This document shows positions 39,145 to 48,440 of a DNA stretch of 64,000 nucleotides, piece by piece (positions within the stretch are counted from its first letter, which is position 1; each line of letters begins with the position of its first letter). The notes under the pieces were generated by a model, which saw only the letters and a list, made by a program, of their open reading frames with translations, did not search any database and was not told the DNA's origin. The DNA is from Timonella sp031979385 (lineage in GTDB: Bacteria > Actinomycetota > Actinomycetes > Actinomycetales > Cellulomonadaceae): the NCBI GenBank assembly GCA_031979385.1, contig DALZEF010000010.1:56150-120149 (forward strand), read 5' to 3'. Both the position numbers and the translations under genes were made by a program.

Positions 39145-40137
39145 GTGTACACGATCACCCCAGTTACGCAGTCGCTCACCTGGAACGAACAGGTTGAAAG
39201 CCTCGGCGGACACCCGCTACAAAAGTGGGGTTGGGGTGAACTCAAGTCCGCACACAACTGGTCCGCCACGAGGCTCGCGGTCTGGGTTGACGACGAACTG
39301 GTTGCGTTGGCACAGGTCCTGCACCGTTCGTTGCCCGCACCCTTCAAGTCTCTGTCGCATGTTCCGCGTGGCCCGGTCTTTGCCGCTTCCCTTGATGCGG
39401 CTGGCCGCACGGCGGCCACCGACGCGATTGTGGCGTGGGTGAAGCAGAACGTCGGTGGTGTGGGAATCACCATTGAAACCGACCTCGATGCGGTTGATTC
39501 GGTTGTTGTGACTGGAGCGAAGCCTAGCCCAAATCCGATTCTGTACCCAACAACGCTCATTTTGGATACCCGCCTACCTGAGGACGAACTGCTGGGTGCC
39601 TGCTCGAAGAGCACCCGCTACGACATCCGTAAGGGCGCGAAGAACAACCTGGACATTCGCCGGGTAGTGACCGATGAGGAACTTGAACAGGTGCTGCGCA
39701 CCTATCGTGAGAATGCAGCGCGGGCCGGTTTTGCGATCCACTCCGATGGTTACTACCGCGACATCCACCACCTACTCGGTGACGACTCGTTCATTGCCGC
39801 GTGCTTTGCGGACGGGGAAGTCGCATCGTTTGTGTGGCTCGCTCGTTCTGGGCAGACCTGGTTTGAACTGTACGCCTCGGCGAACGACACCGGACGCAAA
39901 CTGCGTGCAAACGCACCCGTGAAGTGGTTCGCAATTCAGGCCGCCAAGGAGGCCGGAGCGCCGCGCTACGACATGAACGGTCTGCTCAACGACGGCATCT
40001 CCGAGTTTAAGCGGTCGTTTTCGAAGCACGAGAACCAGTTGCAGCCATCGGTTGACGTAGCGTTCTCATTCCTGCACGGAGTATGGAACACATTGCTTCC
40101 ATCTGCGAAGGCTGTGCTGCGTAAGCTCCGCCGCTAG
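39145..40137 (+). CDS. FemAB-type peptidoglycan bridge aminoacyltransferase
   Basis: 330 residues; GTG start with AGGAA upstream. GNAT-fold features of FemX/FemAB: LQKWGWGELKSAHNWSATRL, IETDLDAVDSV, STRYDIRKGAKNNLDIRRVV near residue 150, and a C-terminal APRYDMNGLLNDGISEFKRS. These enzymes use aminoacyl-tRNA to add amino acids to the peptidoglycan stem peptide. With the racemase and ATP-grasp ligase it suggests a cross-bridge that combines D-Asp with tRNA-derived residues or alternative chemistry. Confidence 0.85.
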   Translation: MYTITPVTQSLTWNEQVESLGGHPLQKWGWGELKSAHNWSATRLAVWVDDELVALAQVLHRSLPAPFKSLSHVPRGPVFAASLDAAGRTAATDAIVAWVKQNVGGVGITIETDLDAVDSVVVTGAKPSPNPILYPTTLILDTRLPEDELLGACSKSTRYDIRKGAKNNLDIRRVVTDEELEQVLRTYRENAARAGFAIHSDGYYRDIHHLLGDDSFIAACFADGEVASFVWLARSGQTWFELYASANDTGRKLRANAPVKWFAIQAAKEAGAPRYDMNGLLNDGISEFKRSFSKHENQLQPSVDVAFSFLHGVWNTLLPSAKAVLRKLRR

Positions 40138-40673
40138 TCGTCTTCTTCTGAACGTTCGCGCTGGCGGGTACGGAGCTTCAGCACGGCAAAGGCGATGACG
40201 ATGCCCAACGCCGCGCCCACGATCATCCCTATGCCTTCATCGGCCGTCTCCGAGGTGACCTCCAGTGAGCCGTAGTCACCGAACACCGGGTGCCCCATGC
40301 GCAGTTGGTAGAACCTAGCACCCAACAGAACCACGAGCGCCGCAAAGTAGATAATCACAGAGGCGATCTTCCGCTTGCGCGCACTACGGTCCGTAAGGTC
40401 ATAGATCGACACTCCATGCGCGGCCGCATATCCGATGGCCAGATAACTCTGCAGAGCGCCGAGCAGAACCGCGCCAAGCGCCACGTACCAGAAACCAAAC
40501 AGTGCGAACCCCGCCCCAGCGAGGGTGAGAGTCCCGGAACCGACCACGAGCGCAAACGTGTGCCCCCTCATGATCACGTTGGCCTCGCGCTCATCACCCA
40601 TGGACGGGTCATCAAACCCAGATACACGATCCGCGAAAGCGATCATCCGGGTTTTTATGTTCTTGTCCGACAC
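40134..40673 (-). CDS. Membrane protein paired with an XRE regulator
   Basis: 179 residues with four predicted membrane helices (TFALVVGSGTLTLAGAGFAL, FWYVALGAVLLGALQSYLAI, IASVIIYFAALVVLLGARFY, GIGMIVGAALGIVIAFAVLK), like DUF2178-type proteins, and a charged C-terminus (RTRQRERSEEDD). Its end overlaps the end of the convergent FemAB gene by four bases. An XRE regulator gene immediately upstream, in the same direction, is a frequent partner of such proteins. Confidence 0.65.
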   Translation of the reverse strand: MSDKNIKTRMIAFADRVSGFDDPSMGDEREANVIMRGHTFALVVGSGTLTLAGAGFALFGFWYVALGAVLLGALQSYLAIGYAAAHGVSIYDLTDRSARKRKIASVIIYFAALVVLLGARFYQLRMGHPVFGDYGSLEVTSETADEGIGMIVGAALGIVIAFAVLKLRTRQRERSEEDD

Positions 40674-40676
40674 GTT

Positions 40677-40907
40677 TTAACCGTCCCCTTGCCTCAACTG
40701 CTTCAGCGGGAAAAGATGCTCCACGGTGTACCCCAGCTCGCGGGCGATGCGCAATGCGAGATAGACACTCGGCGCGTAGTCGCCTCGCTCAATCGAGATG
40801 ATCGTCTGACGCGACACGCCCACCGCCTTGGCGAGTTCCGCCTGGGTAAGACCACGCGACTTACGGGTCTCGCGCACTTGCACGACCCCTGCGAGCGCGT
40901 CAGCCAT
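40677..40907 (-). CDS. XRE-family regulator (YozG-type)
   Basis: 76 residues from the ATG at 40907 with GGGAGG. VRETRKSRGLTQAELAKAVG, VSRQTIISIERGDYAPSVYL and ALRIARELGYTVEHLF form the compact HTH_3 protein that usually controls a neighbouring membrane protein gene. It ends three bases before that gene. Autoregulation is likely. Confidence 0.85.
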   Translation of the reverse strand: MADALAGVVQVRETRKSRGLTQAELAKAVGVSRQTIISIERGDYAPSVYLALRIARELGYTVEHLFPLKQLRQGDG

Positions 40908-41112
40908 ACGACCTCCCGATTCAGCGAAACGAACCCTACTAATGTAAAGGTTTGTTGACACTTTGCACCAGTGCCACGCTCACGAACTGAAACCAAAACA
41001 GAACTTCCCACAGTGCGCGATTTACTAGAACCGCCAGTATCATGTAACTTGTATGACGTTGATCACCCGCAGATCATGAGGACGATGCTGTCCTCAATTC
41101 AAGGAGCAGTTC

Positions 41113-42363
41113 ATGACCACACGCTCGTCGCACTACTCAACCCGGAACGTAGTGTTTGTCGATGGGGTACGCACCCCCTTTGGTAAAGCCAAACCAGATG
41201 GCTACTACGCCCACACCAGAGCAGATGACCTCGCAGTCAAAACGCTGCGCGAACTTCTGCGCCGCTACCCCGAACTTCCACCAGAACGAATCGACGACGT
41301 TGCAATCGCCGCCACCACCCAGCAGGGCGATCAGGGTCTGACGCTTGGCCGTACTGTGGCACTTCTGGCTGGGCTTCCCCAGTCCGTTCCCGGTTTTGCG
41401 ATCGACCGCATGTGCGCCGGAGCGATGACAGCAGTCACCACGGCTGCGGGGTCCATCGGCATCGGCCAGCAGGACATCGTCGCCGCTGGAGGTGTCGAAC
41501 ACATGGGTGGTCACCCGATGGGCTTCGATGCGGACCCCAACCCCCGCTTCCTGTCAGAGAAGATCGTGGCTCCTGACGCGCTCAACATGGGAGTCACCGC
41601 AGAAAACCTCCACGACCGTCTTCCTCACCTCACCAAAGAGCGAGCAGACGCCTACGCAGTGGCTTCACAGAGCAAGTACGCGCAGGCCCTCGCGGATGGC
41701 AATATCTCACCAGACCTTGTTCCCGTTGCCACCCGGAACCCTGAATCTGGATGGGGCCTGGCAACCACCGATGAACTCGCGCGTCCGGGTACCACGGTGG
41801 AGGGCATTGCCAACCTCAAGACTCCGTTCCGCCCAGGTGGCCGCGTCACCGCTGGTAACGCCTCCCCGCTCACCGATGGCGCGACCATGTCCCTCATTGC
41901 GGGCGAAGACACCGCTCGGGAACTTGGACTGCCCATTGGGATGCGCTTGGTCTCGTTCGCTTATGCGGGTGTCGAGCCCGAGATCATGGGATACGGTCCC
42001 GTCCCCTCCACGCAAAAGGCTCTCGAACGAGCAGGCCTCAGCATCGACGATATCGGCCTGTTTGAAATCAACGAAGCGTTTGCCGTGCAGGTGCTGTCCT
42101 TCCTCGACTTCTTCGGAATTGCCGATGACGATCCGCGGGTCAACCAGTACGGTGGTGCCATCGCGATGGGACACCCACTCGCGTCCTCAGGTGTTCGCCT
42201 CATGATCCAACTCGCCCGCCAGTTCGCTGCCAACCCGCAGGTCCGTTACGGTATGACCACGATGTGCATCGGCCTCGGCATGGGTGGCACCGTGATCTGG
42301 GAGAACCCACACCACCCCGATTTCGTACCATCCCCATCGCACCCAGTTGGAGCAGACGCATGA
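41113..42363 (+). CDS. fadA: Acetyl-CoA acyltransferase (thiolase)
   Basis: 416 residues; AAGGAG precedes the ATG. Catalytic Cys in GFAIDRMCAGAMTAVTTAAG (near residue 100), catalytic His in FEINEAFAV and Cys near GYGMTTMCIGLGMGGTV, and AMGHPLASSGVRL. Length and the FadA-like HMGGHPMGF loop favour a degradative thiolase: 3-ketoacyl-CoA plus CoA to acetyl-CoA. Its stop overlaps the FadB-type gene start (ATGA), so the two form one operon of beta-oxidation. Confidence 0.93.
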   Translation: MTTRSSHYSTRNVVFVDGVRTPFGKAKPDGYYAHTRADDLAVKTLRELLRRYPELPPERIDDVAIAATTQQGDQGLTLGRTVALLAGLPQSVPGFAIDRMCAGAMTAVTTAAGSIGIGQQDIVAAGGVEHMGGHPMGFDADPNPRFLSEKIVAPDALNMGVTAENLHDRLPHLTKERADAYAVASQSKYAQALADGNISPDLVPVATRNPESGWGLATTDELARPGTTVEGIANLKTPFRPGGRVTAGNASPLTDGATMSLIAGEDTARELGLPIGMRLVSFAYAGVEPEIMGYGPVPSTQKALERAGLSIDDIGLFEINEAFAVQVLSFLDFFGIADDDPRVNQYGGAIAMGHPLASSGVRLMIQLARQFAANPQVRYGMTTMCIGLGMGGTVIWENPHHPDFVPSPSHPVGADA

Positions 42364-44462
42364 GCACCTTTGAAGAAGTAGTGACCCACGCGTACGTCAA
42401 CGACGTCACCCTGCCCGACGGCAAAATTCTCGCACTGGTCACGATCGATAACGGCTTCGACCACACCAAGCCAACGACGCTTGGGCCGAAGTCCATGGCG
42501 AACATCGAGGCGGCGCTGCGGGAGGTTTCTGAGCGTGCAGATCGCGGTGAAATCGCTGCGGCCGCTGTGACCGGTAAGCCGTACTACCTTGCGGCGGGGG
42601 CCGACCTCAAGGCCGTCACCACGGTCTCGAACAACGAACAGGCTCGTGAGCTCGGAGTTTCGGGACACCGCACCTATGCTCTCCTCGCGGACATGTCGGT
42701 GCCAACCTTCGGTTTCATCAACGGTGCTGCGATTGGTGGTGGCTTCGAGATCGCTCTGAACTGCACCTACCGCACCATCGCCTCGGATGCGAACGCTGCT
42801 GCGCTGCCGGAGGTTTCCCTCGGCTTGGTTCCTGGCTGGGGCGGCGCTTACTGGGTGCCACGGCTTGCAGGCTTGCACGCAGCGATCGATGTCATGCTCA
42901 CTCGCCCAGCGGCGAACAGGCCGTTCAAGCCCGCTGAGATAGCAAAACTTGGCCTAGCCGACGTACTGCTTGATTCGGCTGACTTCCTTGAGCAGTCCAT
43001 CGTGTGGGCCGCTCAGGTTTTGGCAGGTGAAGTATCCGTGTCCCGGCCAGAACTTCCATCGTCCAGTGAATGGCAGGCCACTGTTGCTGCGGCACGCAGG
43101 CAGGTTGACGCCGTCGTACACGGCTCGCGCCCAGCACCGTACAAGCTCCTCGAGTTGCTTGAACTAGGACCGGATGTCACCCGCGACGAAGCGTTTGCGG
43201 CGGAAGACCAAGCACTCGAAGAACTCATCATGTCCGAGGAGTTCCGGGCATCGATCTACGCATTCCACTCAGTCAACGCGGCCAAGCGTCCGACCGGCGC
43301 TCCAGACCCTAAGTTGGCTCAGCCAGTGACTCGCGTGGGAATCATCGGTGCTGGACTGATGGCCGCCCAGATGGCTCTACTGTTCAGCCAGCGCCTCGGT
43401 GTTCCCGTCATCATGCGAGACCTTGACCAAGAGCGCGTGGACAAGGGCTTGGAGTATGTGCGCACGACAGTTGAGAAACTGGTGGGCGCGGGCAAGATCT
43501 CTCAGCCTGCTGCGGCGAAGATCCTTGGCGGCATTCATGGCACCACGGACCTGGATGACTTCGCTGGCTGCGACTTCGTGATCGAGGCGGTCACTGAGAT
43601 CCTTGGCCTCAAGAAGAAGGTGTTCGCGGAGGTTGAGGCCGTCATCGATCCATCGGCTGTCCTCGCCACGAACACCTCCGCGCTGTCCATCACGGATATG
43701 GCTGCCGACCTCAAGCATCCAGAACGCGTGGTCGGGTTGCACTTCTTCAACCCGGTCGCGCAGATGCCTCTGGTCGAGGTCATCCATGCGGAGAAGACGT
43801 CCACGGAGGCCCTTGCCACGGCATTCAAGGTTGCCAAGAACCTGCGCAAGACCGCGGTTCTGTCTGCGGACCGTCCAGGATTCGTGGTCAACCGTCTCCT
43901 CATCCTGCTCATGGGTAAGGTCGTTGAGGCCATCGAAAAGGGCACCGACCCGGTTGTCGCCGACCGCGCGCTGCGCCCACTCGGTCTCCCGATGGGTCCG
44001 TTCGCGCTGTTCGACTTGGTAGGCCCAGCGGTGGGTCTGCACGTGCTGACCTCACTGCGCGAGGATCTGGGTGACAGGTTCCCGCAGTCCCCTGGTTTGC
44101 AGCGGATTGTCGACGAGTCGGTCAAGGTTTCGCTGCCACCTGCGGCTAAGGGTATCCCGGCTGAGGTGGACCCTGGGATCGCGCAGTATTTTGGTTCGCA
44201 GACGCCGCAGGATCAAAAGGTCGTACGCACCGAGGCCGAGGTTCTTGATGAGGTGCTGATTGCCTTGACCACTGAAATCGGCCTGATGCTCGATGAAAAG
44301 GTTGTGGAAACCGCAACCCAGATCGATGTCTGCATGATCCTCGGCGCAGGGTGGGCCTTCGCAGCTGGCGGCATCACGCCCTATCTTGACCGGACCGGCT
44401 ACTCCGAGAAGGTACTGGGCAGGCGCTTCCACACACCTGGAGTCGCCAGCGTTCCCGCCTAA
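42360..44462 (+). CDS. fadB: FadB-type enoyl-CoA hydratase / 3-hydroxyacyl-CoA dehydrogenase
   Basis: 700 residues from an ATG that overlaps the thiolase stop. Crotonase domain at the N-terminus: ITGKPYYLAAGADLKAV-type oxyanion region (VTGKPYYLAAGADLKAVT) and INGAAIGGGFEIALNCTYRT, then LPEVSLGLVPGWGG. The dehydrogenase begins at GIIGAGLMAAQMALLFSQ, with RVVGLHFFNPVAQMPLVEVI and NRLLILLMGKVVEAIEKG. With the thiolase it oxidises acyl-CoA to acetyl-CoA. All domains are full length. Confidence 0.93.
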   Translation: MSTFEEVVTHAYVNDVTLPDGKILALVTIDNGFDHTKPTTLGPKSMANIEAALREVSERADRGEIAAAAVTGKPYYLAAGADLKAVTTVSNNEQARELGVSGHRTYALLADMSVPTFGFINGAAIGGGFEIALNCTYRTIASDANAAALPEVSLGLVPGWGGAYWVPRLAGLHAAIDVMLTRPAANRPFKPAEIAKLGLADVLLDSADFLEQSIVWAAQVLAGEVSVSRPELPSSSEWQATVAAARRQVDAVVHGSRPAPYKLLELLELGPDVTRDEAFAAEDQALEELIMSEEFRASIYAFHSVNAAKRPTGAPDPKLAQPVTRVGIIGAGLMAAQMALLFSQRLGVPVIMRDLDQERVDKGLEYVRTTVEKLVGAGKISQPAAAKILGGIHGTTDLDDFAGCDFVIEAVTEILGLKKKVFAEVEAVIDPSAVLATNTSALSITDMAADLKHPERVVGLHFFNPVAQMPLVEVIHAEKTSTEALATAFKVAKNLRKTAVLSADRPGFVVNRLLILLMGKVVEAIEKGTDPVVADRALRPLGLPMGPFALFDLVGPAVGLHVLTSLREDLGDRFPQSPGLQRIVDESVKVSLPPAAKGIPAEVDPGIAQYFGSQTPQDQKVVRTEAEVLDEVLIALTTEIGLMLDEKVVETATQIDVCMILGAGWAFAAGGITPYLDRTGYSEKVLGRRFHTPGVASVPA

Positions 44463-44480
44463 ACCCGCTACCGAGCTAAG

Positions 44481-44527
44481 AACGGTCGTGATGATCCACT
44501 TTTTGTGGGTCGTTACGACCGTTTTTG
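44481..44527 (+). terminator. Intrinsic terminator after fadB, part of a dispersed repeat
   Basis: AACGGTCGT at 44481-44489 pairs with ACGACCGTT at 44515-44523, followed by TTT and G. The inner part also pairs (CCAC-TTTTT-GTGG). The right arm and the ~35 bases beyond resemble the sequence at 58453-58500, so the element is a copy of a hairpin repeat. Confidence 0.75.
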
Positions 44528-44610
44528 GGTCGGTGACAAAACGCCTAGTCACACACCATGCTTCTCACCTATGATCAGGGAGGACAAAACCCACGTATAA
44601 GGAGATAAGC

Positions 44611-44826
44611 ATGGCTATTGATCTATTCAGTATCGGTGGTGCGGGTGTTGGACTATGGGGCGTTTTCGCCTTTCTCTCCCTCGCCCTATTCATCTGGGCG
44701 CTAGTGGACGTGATCCAAACCAACTTCCGCAACGACACCCACAAGATCCTCTGGATCATCGTGGTCCTCGTCGCAACTTTCATCGGCCCACTGCTGTGGC
44801 TGCTTTGGGGACGTAAGAACGCCTAA
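44611..44826 (+). CDS. PLDc_N-type small membrane protein
   Basis: 71 residues; AAGGAG precedes the ATG. Two membrane helices (LWGVFAFLSLALFIWALVDV and LWIIVVLVATFIGPLLWLLW) around QTNFRNDTHK, the pattern of the phospholipase D nuclease N-terminal (PLDc_N) membrane domain, found as a stand-alone protein in many actinobacteria. The function is unknown. It lies between two strong terminators and is a single-gene unit. Confidence 0.85.
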   Translation: MAIDLFSIGGAGVGLWGVFAFLSLALFIWALVDVIQTNFRNDTHKILWIIVVLVATFIGPLLWLLWGRKNA

Positions 44827-44842
44827 CCACGATCACACGCAC

Positions 44843-44888
44843 AACGGCGTGGGGCCCACAGCCAAATGGCTGTGGGCCCCACGCCGTT
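44843..44888. terminator. Strong bidirectional terminator
   Basis: A perfect stem of 22 bp (arms 44843-44864 and 44867-44888, core GGCGTGGGGCCCACAGCC) is closed by a very short loop. It separates the PLDc_N-type gene from the convergent pflA gene. Confidence 0.8.
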
Positions 44889-44957
44889 CGATGACCCGGA
44901 CACGCAGAGGAATGCGATGACAGATCACCTGCCGGATCGTCGGAAATCTAAAAACCG

Positions 44958-45866
44958 CTAGTAAACGTCGAGACCCTTCTCACGGAACTGGTCCCGCACT
45001 CTCTCAACAACCTCTTTCGACGGAGGTTGGACATCACCGAGCTCGTACTTCATACCCAGGTTGGCCCACTTATCGCGGCCCATCTGGTGGAACGGAAGCA
45101 CTTCGACCCGGGCCACAGCGCCCTTCCACCGGGCAACGATGTTCGCAACATTGGCTACGTTTTCAACCGAATCCGTCAGGCCAGGCACGACCACGAACCG
45201 GATCCAGATCTCTTTTCCCTTGGCGGCGAGCCTGTCGCCGAAGTCGATCGTGGGCTGCAGTGCGCGGCCCGTGACCTTCTTGTAGGTGTCCTCATCACCC
45301 GACTTCACATCAAGCAGAACCATGTCGATGTCATCCAGCATCTCATCGGTGCACGAAGCACCCAAGAAACCGGAGGTGTCGATGCAGGTGTGAATCCCCA
45401 TCTCCTTGGCACCGTGCAGGATACGCGCAGCGAACTTCGGTTGCATCAGCACCTCACCACCCGACAGAGTGAGACCGCCTCCCGAGGCCTTGAAGACCGT
45501 GCGGTAGCGCCTAATCTTCTTTAAGATCTCGTCCGAGGTGACGGGTTCGCCGTCCTTCATCTTCATGGTGTCGGGGTTGTGGCAGTACAGGCACCGCAGC
45601 GGACATCCGGCCAAGAACACCGTCATTCGGGTTCCAGGACCATCCACCGCCGTCACGAGTTCCCACGAGTGGACTGAACCAAGGGTGCCCTCGCGCATCT
45701 GCGCGATGCGCTCAGCGTGGGTCACATCAGCCTCAACGACACCCGAAAGACCAGCACCCTTCGTGCGATTCTCAGGAGCCTCGAATCCGGTGTCTCCGAC
45801 TACATCCTCTTCGTTGGCCGCGCGGGACGTCAGCACCGGCATTCCCAGTTCAATCGTGTTGCTCAT
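44958..45866 (-). CDS. pflA: Pyruvate formate-lyase activating enzyme
   Basis: 302 residues, about 55 longer than the E. coli enzyme because of an N-terminal extension. AGAGGGGAT lies upstream of the ATG. The radical-SAM motif C-x-x-x-C-x-x-C is in FLAGCPLRCLYCHNPDTMKM, with GGG in SGGGLTLSGGEVLMQPKFAA. It makes the glycyl radical of pyruvate formate-lyase using S-adenosylmethionine. It lies downstream of the glycyl-radical subunit gene in the same direction. Confidence 0.94.
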   Translation of the reverse strand: MSNTIELGMPVLTSRAANEEDVVGDTGFEAPENRTKGAGLSGVVEADVTHAERIAQMREGTLGSVHSWELVTAVDGPGTRMTVFLAGCPLRCLYCHNPDTMKMKDGEPVTSDEILKKIRRYRTVFKASGGGLTLSGGEVLMQPKFAARILHGAKEMGIHTCIDTSGFLGASCTDEMLDDIDMVLLDVKSGDEDTYKKVTGRALQPTIDFGDRLAAKGKEIWIRFVVVPGLTDSVENVANVANIVARWKGAVARVEVLPFHQMGRDKWANLGMKYELGDVQPPSKEVVERVRDQFREKGLDVY

Positions 45867-46006
45867 GATCCCTTATCCCCTCTGGTGTCTCCACCGCTGC
45901 CGCATCGCTCTCTGCTCTATGGGCGAGGCAGCCGAAATTTCTGATGCAGGGCCGTCGGCGGCGCGACTACCAGGCGCAACGCCGACGACCCAACATCGTA
46001 GCCGAG

Positions 46007-46258
46007 TCAGGCCGACTCGTGGAAGGTGCGGGACAGCACGTCAAGCTGCTGCTCGCGGGTCAGACGGACAAAGTTTACGGCGTAACCGGAAACACGAACC
46101 GTCAGGTTTGGGTAGTTCTCTGGGTTCTCCATGGCGTCTACAAGGGTGTCCTTGTTGAGAACGTTGACGTTCGCGTGGAAGAGGCCCTTCTCTCCACCCT
46201 GCTTCTCCTTCGAGGCCAGCATTGCCTGGCGACGCTCTTCAAAGGTCTGTGCGCTCAT
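46007..46258 (-). CDS. grcA: Glycyl-radical subunit of pyruvate formate-lyase (GrcA-like)
   Basis: 83 residues. After an N-terminal helix (MSAQTFEERRQAMLASKEKQ) it has HANVNVLNKDTLVDAMENPE, then NYPNLTVRVSGYAVNFVRLT and EQQLDVLSRTF, the C-terminal glycyl-radical domain of PFL with the radical Gly in RVSGYAV. E. coli PflB ends with the same sequence (DAMENPEKYPQLTIRVSGYA). Here the main PFL lacks this part, so this is probably an obligatory second subunit rather than a spare part. Confidence 0.92.
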   Translation of the reverse strand: MSAQTFEERRQAMLASKEKQGGEKGLFHANVNVLNKDTLVDAMENPENYPNLTVRVSGYAVNFVRLTREQQLDVLSRTFHESA

Positions 46259-46300
46259 TGTTCTTCCTTCGATCGTTGGCTAAAAACCTGTGTTGTGTGT

Positions 46301-46334
46301 CCTGCGGGGCCTTAAGACTTAAAAGCCCCGCAGG
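46301..46334 (-). terminator. Intergenic hairpin between pflB and grcA
   Basis: CCTGCGGGGC at 46301-46310 pairs with GCCCCGCAGG at 46325-46334, with a 14-base loop. On the minus strand it follows the pflB stop by about 20 bases and precedes the grcA ribosome site (GAAGGAAGAAC). It may partly end the transcript or adjust the ratio of the two halves of the enzyme. Confidence 0.6.
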
Positions 46335-46355
46335 TTCACGCTGCGTTACCGTGAC

Positions 46356-48440
46356 TCAGCCGCGGAAGCCGAATCCGGAGTCCAGAACACCAACGAGGTT
46401 GGTGACCTGCTCATCCTTTGTGCGTCCCATACCCGAAGGGGTGATGGTGTTGGTCAGCGAGATACCGTCCAGTGCGGAGTCGTATGGCAGTTTTGCTACC
46501 GACAGCATCGATGCGACCATGCCGTGCGTGTCGCGGCCATTCTCAGGGTTTGCACCCGGAGCGAATGGGGTTCCGGCTTGGTGTCCGCATGGGAACGATC
46601 CGGTTGCCTTGCCGTAGACCACGTTGGAGGTGATGGTCAGCACCGACTGGGTTGGCACTGCGTCGCGGTACATCGGGATGGCCTTGATCTTCTCCATCAC
46701 GGTGTGGACAACGGTTGCTGCGATCTCGTCAACGCTGTCGTCGTCGTTTCCGTAGAGCGGGAACTCGCCTTCGGTGATGTAGTCGACGATCAGTCCGGTC
46801 TCGTCGCGTACCGGGGTGACCTTCGCGTACTTGATCGCGGAGAGCGAGTCAGCCACGATCGACAGACCAGCGATTCCACAACCCATCGTGCGAACGATCT
46901 CTGGGTCGTGCAGCGCCATCTCGACCGACTCGTAGGCGTACTTGTCGTGTGCGTAGTGGATGATGTTGAGCGCTTCAACATAGGTTCCCACCACCCAGTC
47001 GAGCATGTTCTCGTACTTTTCCCAGACCTCGTCGAAGTCCAGTGGGCCGTCGCCCTCAACGGGTGCGTAGCCGTTCACGATCTGTTTGCCGGACATTTCG
47101 TCGCGGCCACCGTTGAGCGCGTACAGCAGAGCCTTGGCGGAGTTGACGCGAGCTCCGAAGAACTGCATCTGCTTTCCCACCTTCATTGGGGACACGCAGC
47201 ATGCGATTGCCGCGTCGTCACCCCAGTGGTCACGGATCTGTTCATCGGACTCGTACTGGATCGAGGAGGTTTCGATCGAGATTGCCGCGCACAAGTCCTT
47301 GTACCCCTGTGGCAGGTTCTCGTCCCAGAAGATCGTGATGTTTGGCTCGGGCGCTGGACCAAGGTTGCGCAACGTCTGCAGGAGTCGGTGCGAGGTCTTG
47401 GTGACCAGGGTGCGGCCGTCTTCACCGATTCCAGCGTCGGACCAGGTTGCCCAGTATGGGTCACCGGAGAAGATCTGGTCGTAGTCGATGGTGCGCAGGA
47501 AGCGAACGATACGGAGTTTGATCACGAGGTGGTCGATGATCTCCTGCGCTTCGGTCTCGGTGAGGGTGCCTTCCGCGAAGTCACGCTCCGAGTAGATGTC
47601 GAAGAACGAGGACAACCGGCCAATCGACATTGCCGCGCCGTCCTGCGACTTCACGGACGCAAGGTAACCGAAGTAGGTCCACTGTACGGCCTCCTTGAAG
47701 TTACCGGCGGGGCGGGACAGGTCGAATCCGTAGAACTCACCAAGGCGCTTGAGCTTCTTGAGCGACTTGATCTGTTCCGAGTGCTCCTCGCGGAAACGTG
47801 CCCAGTGCTCGGTGAATGGCTGGTCAGCAACCGAGTCCTTGTCCTTCATCTTCTCGGCGATGAGGAAGTCCAGACCGTAGAGCGCCACGCGACGGTAGTC
47901 ACCGATGATGCGTCCGCGACCGTAAGCGTCCGGCAGGCCGGTGATGATGTGGCTCGAACGTGCCGCACGGATACGTGGGGTGTAGATGTCGAAGACCGCG
48001 TCGTTGTGGGTCTTGCGGTACTGGGTGAAGATCCGCTTGACCTCGGGGTCTGGCTCCTTGCCGGCTTCCTTGATTGCGGTCTCCACCATGCGCCATCCGC
48101 CATTTGGCATCATTGCGCGCTTGAGCGGAACGTCGGTTTGGAGGCCAACGCAGACATCGTCGTCCCCGCTAATGTATCCGGCTGGGAATGCGTCGATGTC
48201 GGCTGGGATCTTGGTGTCCACGTCGTAGACGCGCTGCTTGCGCTCTACCGACAGGTACTCCTTCTCGAGGGTGTCCCAGACCCGCAACGTCTTTTCGGTC
48301 GGGCCCGCCAAGAAGCTCGCGTCCCCTTCGTAAGGGGTGTAGTTGCGCTGGATGAAGTCGCGCACGTCGACGGCCTCGGTCCATGGGCCGGTTTCAAAAC
48401 CACGCCATTGTTGGGTGGTGGCGTTCTCGGTGGTAGTCAT
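46356..48440 (-). CDS. pflB: Pyruvate formate-lyase, catalytic body without glycyl-radical domain
   Basis: 694 residues from the ATG at 48440, seven bases after GAGGA; upstream in-frame ATGs overlap that site. PFL body with the two catalytic cysteines in IACCVSPMKVGKQMQFFG (residues 414-415, E. coli 418-419) and family motifs such as ITGLPDAYGRGRIIGDYRRV. It ends GRTKDEQVTNLVGVLDSG, just where E. coli PflB, 760 residues, goes on to its linker and radical domain. The missing ~60 residues are encoded by the next gene. The enzyme cleaves pyruvate with CoA to acetyl-CoA and formate. Confidence 0.93.
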   Translation of the reverse strand: MTTTENATTQQWRGFETGPWTEAVDVRDFIQRNYTPYEGDASFLAGPTEKTLRVWDTLEKEYLSVERKQRVYDVDTKIPADIDAFPAGYISGDDDVCVGLQTDVPLKRAMMPNGGWRMVETAIKEAGKEPDPEVKRIFTQYRKTHNDAVFDIYTPRIRAARSSHIITGLPDAYGRGRIIGDYRRVALYGLDFLIAEKMKDKDSVADQPFTEHWARFREEHSEQIKSLKKLKRLGEFYGFDLSRPAGNFKEAVQWTYFGYLASVKSQDGAAMSIGRLSSFFDIYSERDFAEGTLTETEAQEIIDHLVIKLRIVRFLRTIDYDQIFSGDPYWATWSDAGIGEDGRTLVTKTSHRLLQTLRNLGPAPEPNITIFWDENLPQGYKDLCAAISIETSSIQYESDEQIRDHWGDDAAIACCVSPMKVGKQMQFFGARVNSAKALLYALNGGRDEMSGKQIVNGYAPVEGDGPLDFDEVWEKYENMLDWVVGTYVEALNIIHYAHDKYAYESVEMALHDPEIVRTMGCGIAGLSIVADSLSAIKYAKVTPVRDETGLIVDYITEGEFPLYGNDDDSVDEIAATVVHTVMEKIKAIPMYRDAVPTQSVLTITSNVVYGKATGSFPCGHQAGTPFAPGANPENGRDTHGMVASMLSVAKLPYDSALDGISLTNTITPSGMGRTKDEQVTNLVGVLDSGFGFRG

